A stretch of 64,000 bases of DNA from G025836975 sp048751585 (lineage in GTDB: Bacteria; Pseudomonadota; Gammaproteobacteria; Burkholderiales; Burkholderiaceae_B), in NCBI RefSeq assembly GCF_048751585.1, contig NZ_JAZHOB010000012.1, positions 1 to 64,000 of the forward strand, written 5' to 3'. Position 1 is the first letter of the stretch, and each line of letters begins with the position of its first letter. Position numbers and translations under genes: made by a program. Below the pieces are notes generated by a model, which made no database searches, was not told the origin of the DNA, and saw only the letters and a list, made by a program, of their open reading frames with translations. Shown here one piece after another: positions 17,760 to 26,499 of this stretch.

Positions 17760-20700
17760 CTACTCTTCAGTTTCTCGAGCAGCGGCACGGCGGTGGCTCA
17801 ATTGATACAGTATGGGCAATACCAGCAATGTCAGAAAAGTCGAAGAAACGATGCCGCCGATCACGACCGTGGCAAGCGGGCGCTGCACCTCCGCACCCGT
17901 CCCCGTATTCAGCGCCATGGGCACAAAGCCCAGCGAGGCCACAAGCGCGGTCATCAGCACCGGCCTGAGTCGAGTCAAGGCACCCTCGCGGATCGCTGCA
18001 TTGAGCGACAGGCCCTCCTCGCGTAAGCCCCGGATGAAAGACAGCATGACAAGGCCGTTCAGCACTGCTACGCCCGACAATGCAATAAATCCCACCGCGG
18101 CAGAAATTGACAGCGGGATGCCCCGCAACCAAAGCGCGACGATGCCGCCGGTAAGCGCGAAAGGAATGCCAGTAAATACCAACAGCCCGTCCTTGATGTT
18201 GTTGAACATCATAAAGAGCAGAAGGAACACCAGCAGTAGCGCAACCGGCACCACAACTTGCAGCCGTTTTGTTGCCGATTCAAGCTGTTCGAACGTGCCG
18301 CCCCAGTCGATCCAGTAACCTGCTGGTACTTGGACCTGTTCCTGGATGCGTTCTTGTGCCTGCGACACAAAGGATCCGATGTCGCGCCCTCTTACGTTGG
18401 ACGTAACGACGATGCGCCGTTTACCGTTCTCGCGACTGATCTGGTTGGGCCCCATAGTCGTTTCCAGCGTTGCGATCGAGCCAAGCGGAATGTGACTAAC
18501 CGCGCTTCCCATCGTGGCCGGCAAAGCGATTGGCAGCCGCTTGATAGCATCAACGTCGCTGCGCAACGCCTCAGGTAGCCTCACCACTATCCCGAAGCGC
18601 CGATCACCCTGAAAGAGCGTTCCAGCCTCACGCCCTCCCACAGCAACGGCTACTGCATCCTGCACTTCCTGAAGGGCCAATCCATAACGCGCAGCCTGAG
18701 AACGGTCAATAGCAACCGTCAACACAGGTAGGCCCGTGGTCTGTTCAACATTGACGCCTGTAGCGCCAGGTACCTGCCCGAGCACCCTTGCGATTTCTGT
18801 CGCCGTCGAATTCAGCACGCCCATGTCATCACCAAAGACCTTCACCGCTACATCCGAGCGCACGCCCGAAATTAGCTCATTGAAGCGCAACTCGATCGGC
18901 TGGGAGAACTCGTAGTTGCTTCCAGGAAGTTGCGCAGCGGACGCTTGAACGTGGCGCAAGAGCTCATCCCGTGGCAACCCGGGATCTGGCCATTGATCCT
19001 GGGGCTTGAGCATGACGTAGGCGTCCGAAATATTAGGCGGCATGGCATCGGAAGCGACCTCGGCGGTGCCCGTGCGTGCGAAGATCCGCTCAATTTGCGG
19101 AAACTCCTTCAAAAGTTTACGTTCCAACTGCTGCTGCATCTCCACGGACTGCGTCAGGCTGGTGGCGGGCACGCGCAACGCTTGGATGGCGAAATCCCCC
19201 TCGTTCAGACTTGGAATAAATTCGCTTCCCATGCGCGCTCCAATGAGACCTGAGAGCACGATGGTTACGGCCGCGAAAACCAGTACGGCGGGTTTATTGG
19301 CCATAGCCAAGTCCAGGGCGGGGCGATACACGCGCTTGGCACCGCGAATGAAGACGCTTTCCTTCTCGGTAACTCGCTTTCCAATGAAGAGTGCGACCGC
19401 AGCAGGCACAAAAGTGACTGAGAGGATCATTGCCCCGAATAGCGCCGTTACTACCGTGAAGGCCATAGGAGTGAACATCTTGCCTTCCACGCCCGTAAGG
19501 GCGAAGATCGGCAAATACACGATCATGATAATGAGCTGCCCAAATATCAACGGGCGGCGCACTTCTTTTGACGCAGCGAACACTTCGTGCATTCGCTCCG
19601 ACAGTGAGAGCGGTCGGCCATGGCGAGCTTGGGCATGTGTCAGGCGCCTCACGCAGTTTTCAACAATCACGACAGCGCCGTCAATGATGATGCCAAAATC
19701 CAGTGCCCCCAGGCTCATTAGGTTGGCACTGACGTTGCCGGTGACCATGCCCGTAAACGTGAACAGCATGGCCAGCGGAATAACAAGCGCAGTAAGCACG
19801 GCAGCGCGAATGTTGCCCAGGAACATGAATAGCACGACGATGACCAAGAGCGCGCCCTCGAGCAGGTTCTTCTGAACAGTGGCGATCGCCTTGTCGACGA
19901 GTACAGTGCGGTCATACACAGTCACTGCATTCACACCCTGGGGTAAACTGCGGTTGATCTCCTGCATTTTCCTATCAACCGCGTGGGATACGGTCCGACT
20001 GTTCTCGCCCATAAGCATGAAAGCCGTTCCCAGCACCACCTCACGGCCGTTCTCGGTCGCCGCGCCGGTGCGCAACTCCTTGCCAAGGCCGACGTGCGCA
20101 ACGTCTTGAATCCGGATAGGTGCGCCGTCCACATTGGCAATAAGGATTTGGCCAATGTGCTGCATCGACTGCACTTGGCCGGGGACACGGACAAGGGACT
20201 GCTCACCACGATGTTCGATGTAGCCGGCGCCCACGTTGTTGTTGTTCTTATCTACGGCATCCATCAGATCTTGCAAGGTAAGACCAAAAGAGCGCAACTT
20301 TCCCGGATCCGGTGCGATCAGGTACTCCTTGGCGAACCCTCCAATGGTGTTGATTTCCGTCACGCCGGGAACATTGCGCAGCTGCGGCTTAATGATCCAG
20401 TCCTGAATTTCGCGTAAATCCGTTAACGTGTAAGGTGTGCCATCTGGCTTGAGCACCCCTTCATCTGCCTCCACTGTCCAGAAGTAAATCTCGCCAAGGC
20501 CAGTGGAAATCGGGCCCAATGCTGGCGTAATACCAACGGGCAGCTGATCCTTGGCTCCTTGTAGCCGTTCGCTCACCAACTGCCGGGCAAAATAGATGTC
20601 GGTGCCTTCCTCGAATATGACGGTTATTTGGGACAGCCCATAGCGTGAGAGCGAGCGGGTCTCCTTCAGCTTCGGGATGCCCGCCATGACAGTTTCGAGC

Positions 20701-20903
20701 GGGTAAGTAATGCGTTGCTCGACCTCTAGCGGCGAATAGCCAGGTACGGGCGTATTGATCTGTACTTGTACGTTGGTGATATCGGGTACGGCGTCGATGG
20801 GGAGGCGCTGGTAGTTATAGATGCCCAGCGCGGCCATCCCGAGCACGGCTAAGATGATCAGCCAGCGCTGCTCGATTGAAAAACGGATGATACGTTCGAA
20901 CAT
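17760..20903 (-). CDS. czcA: Zn/Co/Cd RND efflux transporter CzcA
   Basis: This 1047-aa heavy-metal RND pump subunit carries the TM4 motif LGALDFGIIIDGAVVIVEN. Its two Asp and one Glu mark divalent-cation (Zn/Co/Cd) pumps, in contrast to the cusA gene here. It starts with MFERIIRFSIEQRWLIILAVL and has the two-fold RND repeat without visible disruption. It lies 14 bp after the last part of czcB and is the last gene of czcICBA. Because czcB is frameshifted, this pump may lack its adaptor unless another CzcB supplies it. Confidence 0.94.
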   Translation of the reverse strand: MFERIIRFSIEQRWLIILAVLGMAALGIYNYQRLPIDAVPDITNVQVQINTPVPGYSPLEVEQRITYPLETVMAGIPKLKETRSLSRYGLSQITVIFEEGTDIYFARQLVSERLQGAKDQLPVGITPALGPISTGLGEIYFWTVEADEGVLKPDGTPYTLTDLREIQDWIIKPQLRNVPGVTEINTIGGFAKEYLIAPDPGKLRSFGLTLQDLMDAVDKNNNNVGAGYIEHRGEQSLVRVPGQVQSMQHIGQILIANVDGAPIRIQDVAHVGLGKELRTGAATENGREVVLGTAFMLMGENSRTVSHAVDRKMQEINRSLPQGVNAVTVYDRTVLVDKAIATVQKNLLEGALLVIVVLFMFLGNIRAAVLTALVIPLAMLFTFTGMVTGNVSANLMSLGALDFGIIIDGAVVIVENCVRRLTHAQARHGRPLSLSERMHEVFAASKEVRRPLIFGQLIIMIVYLPIFALTGVEGKMFTPMAFTVVTALFGAMILSVTFVPAAVALFIGKRVTEKESVFIRGAKRVYRPALDLAMANKPAVLVFAAVTIVLSGLIGARMGSEFIPSLNEGDFAIQALRVPATSLTQSVEMQQQLERKLLKEFPQIERIFARTGTAEVASDAMPPNISDAYVMLKPQDQWPDPGLPRDELLRHVQASAAQLPGSNYEFSQPIELRFNELISGVRSDVAVKVFGDDMGVLNSTATEIARVLGQVPGATGVNVEQTTGLPVLTVAIDRSQAARYGLALQEVQDAVAVAVGGREAGTLFQGDRRFGIVVRLPEALRSDVDAIKRLPIALPATMGSAVSHIPLGSIATLETTMGPNQISRENGKRRIVVTSNVRGRDIGSFVSQAQERIQEQVQVPAGYWIDWGGTFEQLESATKRLQVVVPVALLLVFLLLFMMFNNIKDGLLVFTGIPFALTGGIVALWLRGIPLSISAAVGFIALSGVAVLNGLVMLSFIRGLREEGLSLNAAIREGALTRLRPVLMTALVASLGFVPMALNTGTGAEVQRPLATVVIGGIVSSTFLTLLVLPILYQLSHRRAAARETEE

Positions 20904-20917
20904 GGCTTATTTCCTGA

Positions 20918-22194
20918 TCAATGACTGTGCGAGGCGCTAGCCTTGCCTAACTCGGATTTGATGACAAAGCTGTTTTTCACGGCGTAACGCGCACCCGCTT
21001 TCAAGCCTTCGACAATCTCCACCGCGTTGGCATCGCGGCGGCCGGTCGTCACAGCTTGCGCAACAAACTCGTTATCGTGCCGCACAAATATCACTGACTC
21101 TTCCTCCAAGATGTGGATTGCCTCGGGCTCTATAGCGACAAGAACTTCGGACTCACCTGAAAGCACTTGGACGTTTACGTACAGACCAGGCCGCCAGGCC
21201 CCATCGGGATTGGCAAGGCTAATTCGAGCCGTAGCCGCCCGACTTTGCTGACCCAACAGCGAGCCGACATAGGAAACGGTGCCCTCCGATCGCGAGTCAA
21301 AGGCGGTAGCCTCTACGATTGCTTTGCTGCCAACGCGTACAGCTCCGAGCGCCTCAGCTGGCACGATAATGTCAGCCCATACCGTCGACAGATCCGATAT
21401 CTTGAAGATCCGCGCATCAGCACTTACCGTTTCTCCAAGCGCGATATCTTTTCGATGACCATTCCATCGAAAGGCGCTCGCACTTCCAAGTGGCTAAAGC
21501 CCCCCGGTTTGCCCGCGTCAGCCCCGAGTGCCTGAAGCTGCTCGAGCGCATCGGCCACAGAGATCTGCACCTCTTGCAGTTGCTGGCGAGCCTGAAGGTA
21601 GTCCTGCTTGGCCGACACCTTCTCCTTCCATAATTGCAGTTCGCGCTCATAGGTGGTCCGGGCCAGAGTCAGACGCTTTTGCGCGGCGCTCAACGCGCTG
21701 CGTCGCTCGGACAACTCGGGGCTGGCTATTACGGCCAATACATCACCCTGCTTAACCTCTTGACCCAGATTGACTGTAACGGCCTGGACAACGCCAGCAA
21801 GGCGCGGAACGACCTGCGCAGTACGATCGGCGTTAAAGACGATTTCGCCAGGCAACTGGATGGCGCTCTGAATGCGCGCGGGCTTAGACGTGGCCATGGT
21901 GATTCCCGCCGCCTTAATCTGCGCCTCGGTGAAAGTCACCTCGCGCTCGTGCTGCCCTTCTCCACCATGCGCCTCACCACTCTCATCAGCACGTTCAGCT
22001 TCCTTGCCGTCGTTCTTCTTGTCGGTGCCTTCAGTGGAATGAGCGTGTTCTCCATGCTCTGATCCGCCGTCCTCAGTCGTGGTCCCTGCCAGTAACAAGG
22101 TGCTCAGCAGGGCGCCGATCAGGACAATAACGGCAATTAAGACGGACTGCCTCATGCGGTTACCCGAAACGGCATTGTTTTGTGTACTTTTCAT
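20918..22194 (-). pseudogene. czcB: czcB adaptor, split by a one-base frameshift
   Basis: The first part (22194 to about 21448) encodes a membrane anchor, a His/Glu-rich metal-binding stretch and the barrel-sandwich and hairpin domains, up to APFDGMVIEK. It then runs into a stop at 21424. Changing frame by one base right after VIEK restores IALGETVSADARIFKISDLS, continuing without stops through the beta-barrel and C-terminal domain to 20918. I infer loss of one base at about 21447/21448; relatives commonly read GMVIEKHIALGE there, and a lost C of a His codon fits exactly. The start overlaps the czcC stop (ATGA). A sequencing error cannot be excluded. The 3' part could only be made separately by internal initiation. 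Confidence 0.88.
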
Positions 22195-23456
22195 AGTGAA
22201 TCCGATCCCAGAATACGGTCTATTTGTGCAAGAGCTTGGTAAGCGTCGGACAGCGAGGAAAGATGGCGAACACGCGCTTGAAACAACGTTCGCTGCGCGT
22301 CCAGTACTTCGGTAAAACCGAACTTTCCTACCTCAAATCCTCTTTTTGCTCGCTCAAACGCCGTATTGGCCTTGGGCAAAATTTCGGATTCAAGCCTGAC
22401 CGATCTGCTTTTGGCAATGTCGAACTGGCTGGCGGCTTGTTGTAGCTGCGTCTGCAAACGAACCTTTAGACCCCGATAGTCGTCTTGACTCTTGTAGGCC
22501 AGCATCGACGCTTCATAGACGTTTCCTTGATTTCGATCGAAAAATGGCAACGGAATCGACACCCCCACCATCACCTGATTTCGGCTTAGCTCGTTATTGC
22601 GGATTACGCCAGCGCTTACAGTCAAATCTGGGTATCTTTTGCTCCGTTCCACCTGAATCTGTGCCCGACTTCGTTCCAACTCAAGCCGTGCAACTTGCAC
22701 ATAAGGAGAGCGCTCCAGTGCGGCGGTCAAGTCATCTAAATCAGGGCGCCCCGGCAAAACAGCGGGCTGCCCCTCCGCTTTGGCGAACTGCGGTGAAGGG
22801 TTGCCCCACAGCGCCGAAAGGTTACGCCTAGACAACTCCAGGGAGCTGGCCGCCTGGGCCTGCTCCAATTCGGCGTTCGCCAGTTCCACCTGTGCCCGGT
22901 CAGCTTCCAGCGGCGGGACTTTTCCCGCTTCAACGCGACGATCTGCAATACGGTATGCGTCGCGCGCGATCTCGACAGTTTTAGTCGACAATTCGACTTG
23001 CTCTTGCGCGATCAGTACATCAAAGAAACTGGCCACTGTCTGGGACCGAACATCCGCCCGAGTCTGCAGCAACTCCTGGCGCGCAATATCGCGGGTAAGC
23101 TCGGCTTTGGCAATGCGCGCGTCGCGCTTGCCCCCAAGCTCGATGGGCACGCTGAGTTTGGTCGTTGTGGTGCGTGAGGTCTTACGGGACGTGTCCTCTA
23201 CTTCGACGTCCAATATCGGATTTGGCCTCACGCCGGCCTGAAGGACGAGGCCTTCAGTCGACTCAGCCGTATAACGAGCGGAAGAAAGTGAGTAGTTGGC
23301 TTCCAGGGTCAGTTTCACTGCCTGGCTGAGCGTCAGCGAAGCTACTGGTTCAGTTTGCTTCCCTGGGATCGCGTCGATATAGGACGGCAACGGCTGAGCC
23401 ATTGCCGCGCTCCATAGTGCCGTCGCGGCTCCAAATAGAACTAATGCGCTGCGCAT
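22191..23456 (-). CDS. czcC: Outer-membrane factor CzcC
   Basis: This 421-aa TolC-family protein has a signal peptide ending near AAMA-QP and two OEP repeats (LTLSQAVKLTLEANYSLSSARY early, then the FEVGKFGFTEVLDAQRTLFQAR repeat near the end). It is the outer-membrane channel of the Czc pump. It overlaps the czcB start by four bases and lies 193 bp downstream of czcI. Confidence 0.92.
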   Translation of the reverse strand: MRSALVLFGAATALWSAAMAQPLPSYIDAIPGKQTEPVASLTLSQAVKLTLEANYSLSSARYTAESTEGLVLQAGVRPNPILDVEVEDTSRKTSRTTTTKLSVPIELGGKRDARIAKAELTRDIARQELLQTRADVRSQTVASFFDVLIAQEQVELSTKTVEIARDAYRIADRRVEAGKVPPLEADRAQVELANAELEQAQAASSLELSRRNLSALWGNPSPQFAKAEGQPAVLPGRPDLDDLTAALERSPYVQVARLELERSRAQIQVERSKRYPDLTVSAGVIRNNELSRNQVMVGVSIPLPFFDRNQGNVYEASMLAYKSQDDYRGLKVRLQTQLQQAASQFDIAKSRSVRLESEILPKANTAFERAKRGFEVGKFGFTEVLDAQRTLFQARVRHLSSLSDAYQALAQIDRILGSDSL

Positions 23457-23649
23457 GGAATTGCTCCAAGATAGTCGTTCGAGGTACTTGACTCTTGAGC
23501 AGTGCTGGGAGCGGGTAGGTGCGAAAGCGGTATCGCCTACAGATCAGGCTGCCCCATGAGATTCGGTTCAACGAGACTGCCGCGCTGACGATCCCAGCTA
23601 CTGCAAGGATGACGGGACGACACGGTCAAAAGTTGCGCGTCGTGCCGCT

Positions 23650-23994
23650 TCAGGCCGACGCCATCCATTTAGGCCGTTCTGGCCTTTCGATGGGAGATTG
23701 CCGTAGGAGCTGCGGCTCGTCGGCTTCAGGAGGGAGGGAAGATAAAACGGGTATTACTCGAGGGGGATAAGTCTCGACAATGCTTAAGGCATGCAAACCA
23801 CAAAAGCGGTCTTCGTGATGAGCACTCGCAGTGGTTGAGCCGCGCTCATCGCCCTGCCCGGCTTTAGTTTCTTGAGTTTCGGAGCAGGGATGGAGGCAGG
23901 CATCATGCTCTTGTGCGACGTATATGCTGACTATGCCCCAAGAAGCTTGGAGCGGCAGAAGGACAAGCACAAGGATTAACACGAGCTTTTTCAT
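23650..23994 (-). CDS. czcI: CzcI family protein
   Basis: This 114-aa protein has a signal peptide (MKKLVLILVLVLLPLQASWG) followed by a Cys/His-containing segment (HDACLHPCSET, HHEDRFCGLH) and a conserved end, ERPERPKW. These features are those of CzcI, the small periplasmic protein encoded first in czcICBA and thought to affect regulation. A paralogue lies at 38292-38648. The ATTAC-N6-GTAAT site lies 215 bp upstream of its start. Confidence 0.88.
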   Translation of the reverse strand: MKKLVLILVLVLLPLQASWGIVSIYVAQEHDACLHPCSETQETKAGQGDERGSTTASAHHEDRFCGLHALSIVETYPPRVIPVLSSLPPEADEPQLLRQSPIERPERPKWMASA

Positions 23995-24208
23995 TTCAAC
24001 GTGATTATACCGATTCTCACTAATGAATCTTTAACAAACCACGGCCCGATATAATCGGCAAGCAATGGCTAAAGTTGTTGAACTTTTCACGCAAAGAAAA
24101 TCCTGTATGGGGGCGCTAATCGAGCTCAAAGCTATCGGCTCGGCGGAAGCAACAAGCTGGTAACTATTAATATTAATTAACCATAACCGTCACACCGGCA
24201 ACAGCCCG

Positions 24209-24224
24209 ATTACTTTTTTGTAAT
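24209..24224. promoter_or_regulatory. ATTAC-T6-GTAAT operator of the czc operon
   Basis: ATTAC TTTTTT GTAAT is a perfect palindrome, sharing a continuous 18-base identity with the site at 17401. It lies between the divergent czcI (start 23994) and mntP (start 24583) genes. The T6 spacer is conserved as well as the half-sites. Confidence 0.6.
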
Positions 24225-24409
24225 CCAAGAACACGCTCTCGGCACGAGTATCGAAACTCTTTTAATCCCAAACAATAGATCCACAAAAGGCGACTACTAG
24301 GGGAAAATCCATCCATTCGTTAAATTTGGAGATCTGCCAATCTAGTCCTTTGAGCTCTTGCGAGCACCCACATCGGCTCCTATGCCGTCAAGTGTTAGAA
24401 TTCAGTTTC

Positions 24410-24520
24410 CTCTTTGGGGAGTAGCCTACTTTCGACTTCGCGCGAAAGGGTTGCGTCAACATTCTTGGCTCCAACGCCATGGCGCAAGCGGCCGAAAGGC
24501 ATGGCGAGACCATAGACTTT
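24410..24520 (+). ncRNA. yybP-ykoY manganese riboswitch
   Basis: The leader of mntP contains the conserved elements of the yybP-ykoY class in order: TTTGGGGAGTAGCC (from 24413), CGTCAACAT after the first stem, and GGCGAGACCATAGAC near the 3' end (to about 24517), with paired segments between. This class binds Mn2+ and turns on mntP-type exporters. The boundaries are approximate; about 65 bases separate it from the mntP start, room for an expression platform. Its placement before a MntP gene makes the call firm. Confidence 0.88.
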
Positions 24521-24582
24521 TCCAGTGCGCTGCCGAGTCGTACCGGAAAGTCCATGTGTCGCTCGGCTGGAACCACTCCCGT

Positions 24583-25146
24583 ATGAATTTTGTTTCTACG
24601 ATGATCCTGGCGTTGGCAATGTCAACCGACGCGTTTGCCGCCGCCGTGGGCAAAGGTACTGCCCTTCGCAATCCTCGCATATCAGAAGCGCTAAGAACCG
24701 GTATTATTTTTGGTGTAATCGAAGCCATCACGCCGTTAGTTGGATGGGCTCTAGGTTCCATCGCAGCTGAGTTCGTCGCAGATTGGGACCATTGGATCGC
24801 TTTTACCCTCCTCTTGATTTTGGGCGCGTTGATGATACGCACTGGCCTTCGGGCTGAAGAGCCCGAAGCCACTCCTACGATCCGTCACTCGTTTTGGTTA
24901 CTTGCCGCCACGGGGTTCGCCACCAGCATTGATGCGATGGCCGTGGGCGTCAGTCTGGCCTTTATCGATAACAATATTTTGGTCACGGCAGCGGCCATTG
25001 GCTTAGCGACGTTCCTGATGGTGACGCTAGGTGTCATGGTAGGCCGATTAGTCGGCAATGTAGCCGGCAAGTGGGCGGAGATTCTTGGCGGGTTAGCGCT
25101 GATAGGTGTCGGTACGGTCATTCTGTATGAACACCTCACCATGTAA
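24583..25146 (+). CDS. mntP: Manganese efflux pump MntP
   Basis: This 187-aa inner-membrane protein has about six transmembrane helices arranged as two related halves. Each half contains the MntP acidic motif (STDAFAAAVGKG in the first, ATSIDAMAVGVSL in the second). I use ATG 24583 (MNFVSTMILALAMSTDAFA); the frame is open further upstream, but that part is the riboswitch. It exports Mn2+. It is transcribed alone, divergent from czcI and convergent with dmeF. Confidence 0.93.
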   Translation: MNFVSTMILALAMSTDAFAAAVGKGTALRNPRISEALRTGIIFGVIEAITPLVGWALGSIAAEFVADWDHWIAFTLLLILGALMIRTGLRAEEPEATPTIRHSFWLLAATGFATSIDAMAVGVSLAFIDNNILVTAAAIGLATFLMVTLGVMVGRLVGNVAGKWAEILGGLALIGVGTVILYEHLTM

Positions 25147-25190
25147 GAAGCAAATGAACTTAGGCGACGCTAAGCGGCTACGCCTGGTTC

Positions 25191-26123
25191 TCATGTATAC
25201 AGCGTGTTTACTTCCACGGTTACATGGACAAGTTCTTCATGAATGCTAAGTTGCTGCCGAATCTGGTCTGCCGTGATCGAGCTTAACGTGGCGAGCGAGA
25301 CGATACACGCATACTTTCCTTTGCCGACTCTCCATACATGAAGGTCGGTGATTTGCACTGTGGGATTTTGGCGCAAAACCTCACGGACCTCGTTCACCAC
25401 CGGAGTATCCATTTCCGCGTCCAGCAGCACGCGCCCCGTCTCCCGCAGTAGCCCTTGCGCCCACATGGTCACAAGGACTGCACCCACGATCCCCATGAGA
25501 GGATCGAGCCAGTCGGCGCCCCAAAGCTTTCCACCCAAGAGCGCCACTATCGCTAGGACAGAGGTCGCCGCGTCGGTAATGACATGCAGGTACGCTGAAC
25601 GCAGGTTCAGGTCATGATGATGGTGGTGCGCTGTGTGCTCTCCTGCATGGTGCGCGTGATGATGCCCATGATCCTCTCGTAACAGCCATGCACAAGCCAA
25701 GTTCACCAGCAGACCGACGATGGCAATACTGATCGCTTGGTTGTGGTGGATTTCGGCTGGAGAAAAGAGCCTTTGAACTGACTGAAAAAGCATTAAACCG
25801 GCCACGCCCAACAACAGGATGGCGCTGGAGTATCCGCCTAGAATCTCGATCTTCCATGTTCCAAAGGCGAACCGACGATCTTCCGAGTATCTCCTGGCGG
25901 CGGCATAGGCGACGAGGGAAAGCCCAAGCGCCAAGGCGTGCGAGCTCATATGCCAGCCGTCCGCCAAGAGCGCCATGGAGTTGTACCACCAACCGCCTAT
26001 TATCTCGGCGATCATCATGGTAGCCGTCAGCCATACGGCCCAGCGGGTCCGACGTTGCGCAACAGGATTGCCTTGATCAAATACGTGGGAATGCTGCCAA
26101 TGATGAGGCGATGTCTGACTCAT
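25191..26123 (-). CDS. dmeF: Co/Ni cation diffusion facilitator DmeF
   Basis: This 310-aa CDF transporter has the DmeF-type start (SHHWQHSHVFDQGNP) and six transmembrane segments. The CDF metal sites are LLADGWHMSSHALALG (TM2) and LHVITDAATS (TM5). A long His-rich loop lies between TM4 and TM5 (about 17 His over residues 148-175), and a cytoplasmic C-terminal domain ends in HVTVEVN. It exports Co2+/Ni2+ and possibly other divalent ions. It diverges from the RcnR-type repressor gene across a shared operator, the standard dmeRF arrangement. Confidence 0.9.
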   Translation of the reverse strand: MSQTSPHHWQHSHVFDQGNPVAQRRTRWAVWLTATMMIAEIIGGWWYNSMALLADGWHMSSHALALGLSLVAYAAARRYSEDRRFAFGTWKIEILGGYSSAILLLGVAGLMLFQSVQRLFSPAEIHHNQAISIAIVGLLVNLACAWLLREDHGHHHAHHAGEHTAHHHHHDLNLRSAYLHVITDAATSVLAIVALLGGKLWGADWLDPLMGIVGAVLVTMWAQGLLRETGRVLLDAEMDTPVVNEVREVLRQNPTVQITDLHVWRVGKGKYACIVSLATLSSITADQIRQQLSIHEELVHVTVEVNTLYT

Positions 26124-26150
26124 GGAGGACCTTTAATTTATATCAATATA

Positions 26151-26165
26151 TACTATACCCCAGTA
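26151..26165. promoter_or_regulatory. RcnR/DmeR operator
   Basis: The minus strand reads TACTGGGGTATAGTA, which fits the TACT-N7-AGTA, G-tract operator of the RcnR branch of the CsoR family. It sits in the 67-bp gap between the divergent dmeF and dmeR starts, overlapping an AT-rich promoter region, so one repressor site can control both. Confidence 0.8.
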
Positions 26166-26190
26166 CCCTATAAATCGTAGCGAGATTCGA

Positions 26191-26466
26191 ATGGCGCACA
26201 CAGTTAAAGACAAGAACAGGCTCCTAGCGCGGGTACGTCGAATTCATGGACAGACGGCGGCCTTGGAAGCAGCGATAGAAGCGCAGAACGATTGTCATGG
26301 GATACTCCAGCAAATTGCAGCTATCCGCGGAGCGGTAAACGGTCTCATGGTTCAGGTGCTGGAAGGTCAGATTCGCGAGCACATCGCTGCCGAGGGTTTG
26401 ACAACGAAGGAGCGCGAACAAGAGGTCAACCAGCTGGCTGAGGTGCTGCGATCCTACCTGAAGTAA
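26191..26466 (+). CDS. dmeR: Metal-sensing repressor of the RcnR/DmeR group
   Basis: This 91-aa all-helical repressor is of the CsoR/RcnR superfamily and closely follows RcnR (LQQIAAIRGAVNGLM). Known RcnR ligands His3, Cys35 and His64 are present, but position 60 is Gln where E. coli RcnR has His. That could shift its metal preference. It should repress dmeF and itself until Co or Ni binds. Confidence 0.9.
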   Translation: MAHTVKDKNRLLARVRRIHGQTAALEAAIEAQNDCHGILQQIAAIRGAVNGLMVQVLEGQIREHIAAEGLTTKEREQEVNQLAEVLRSYLK

Positions 26467-26499
26467 AGCCCCAGGTTGACTTAACTGAGCGTCTGGCTC

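Noticed and set aside
21424..21470. Programmed frameshift in czcB
   Set aside because: GAAAAGAT could allow weak slippage, but there is no strong slippery heptamer or evident stimulatory structure, and a lost base of a His codon explains it more simply.
24358..24582. N-terminal extension of MntP
   Set aside because: The extra 75 codons coincide with the yybP-ykoY riboswitch and lack membrane-protein character; MntP homology begins at ATG 24583.
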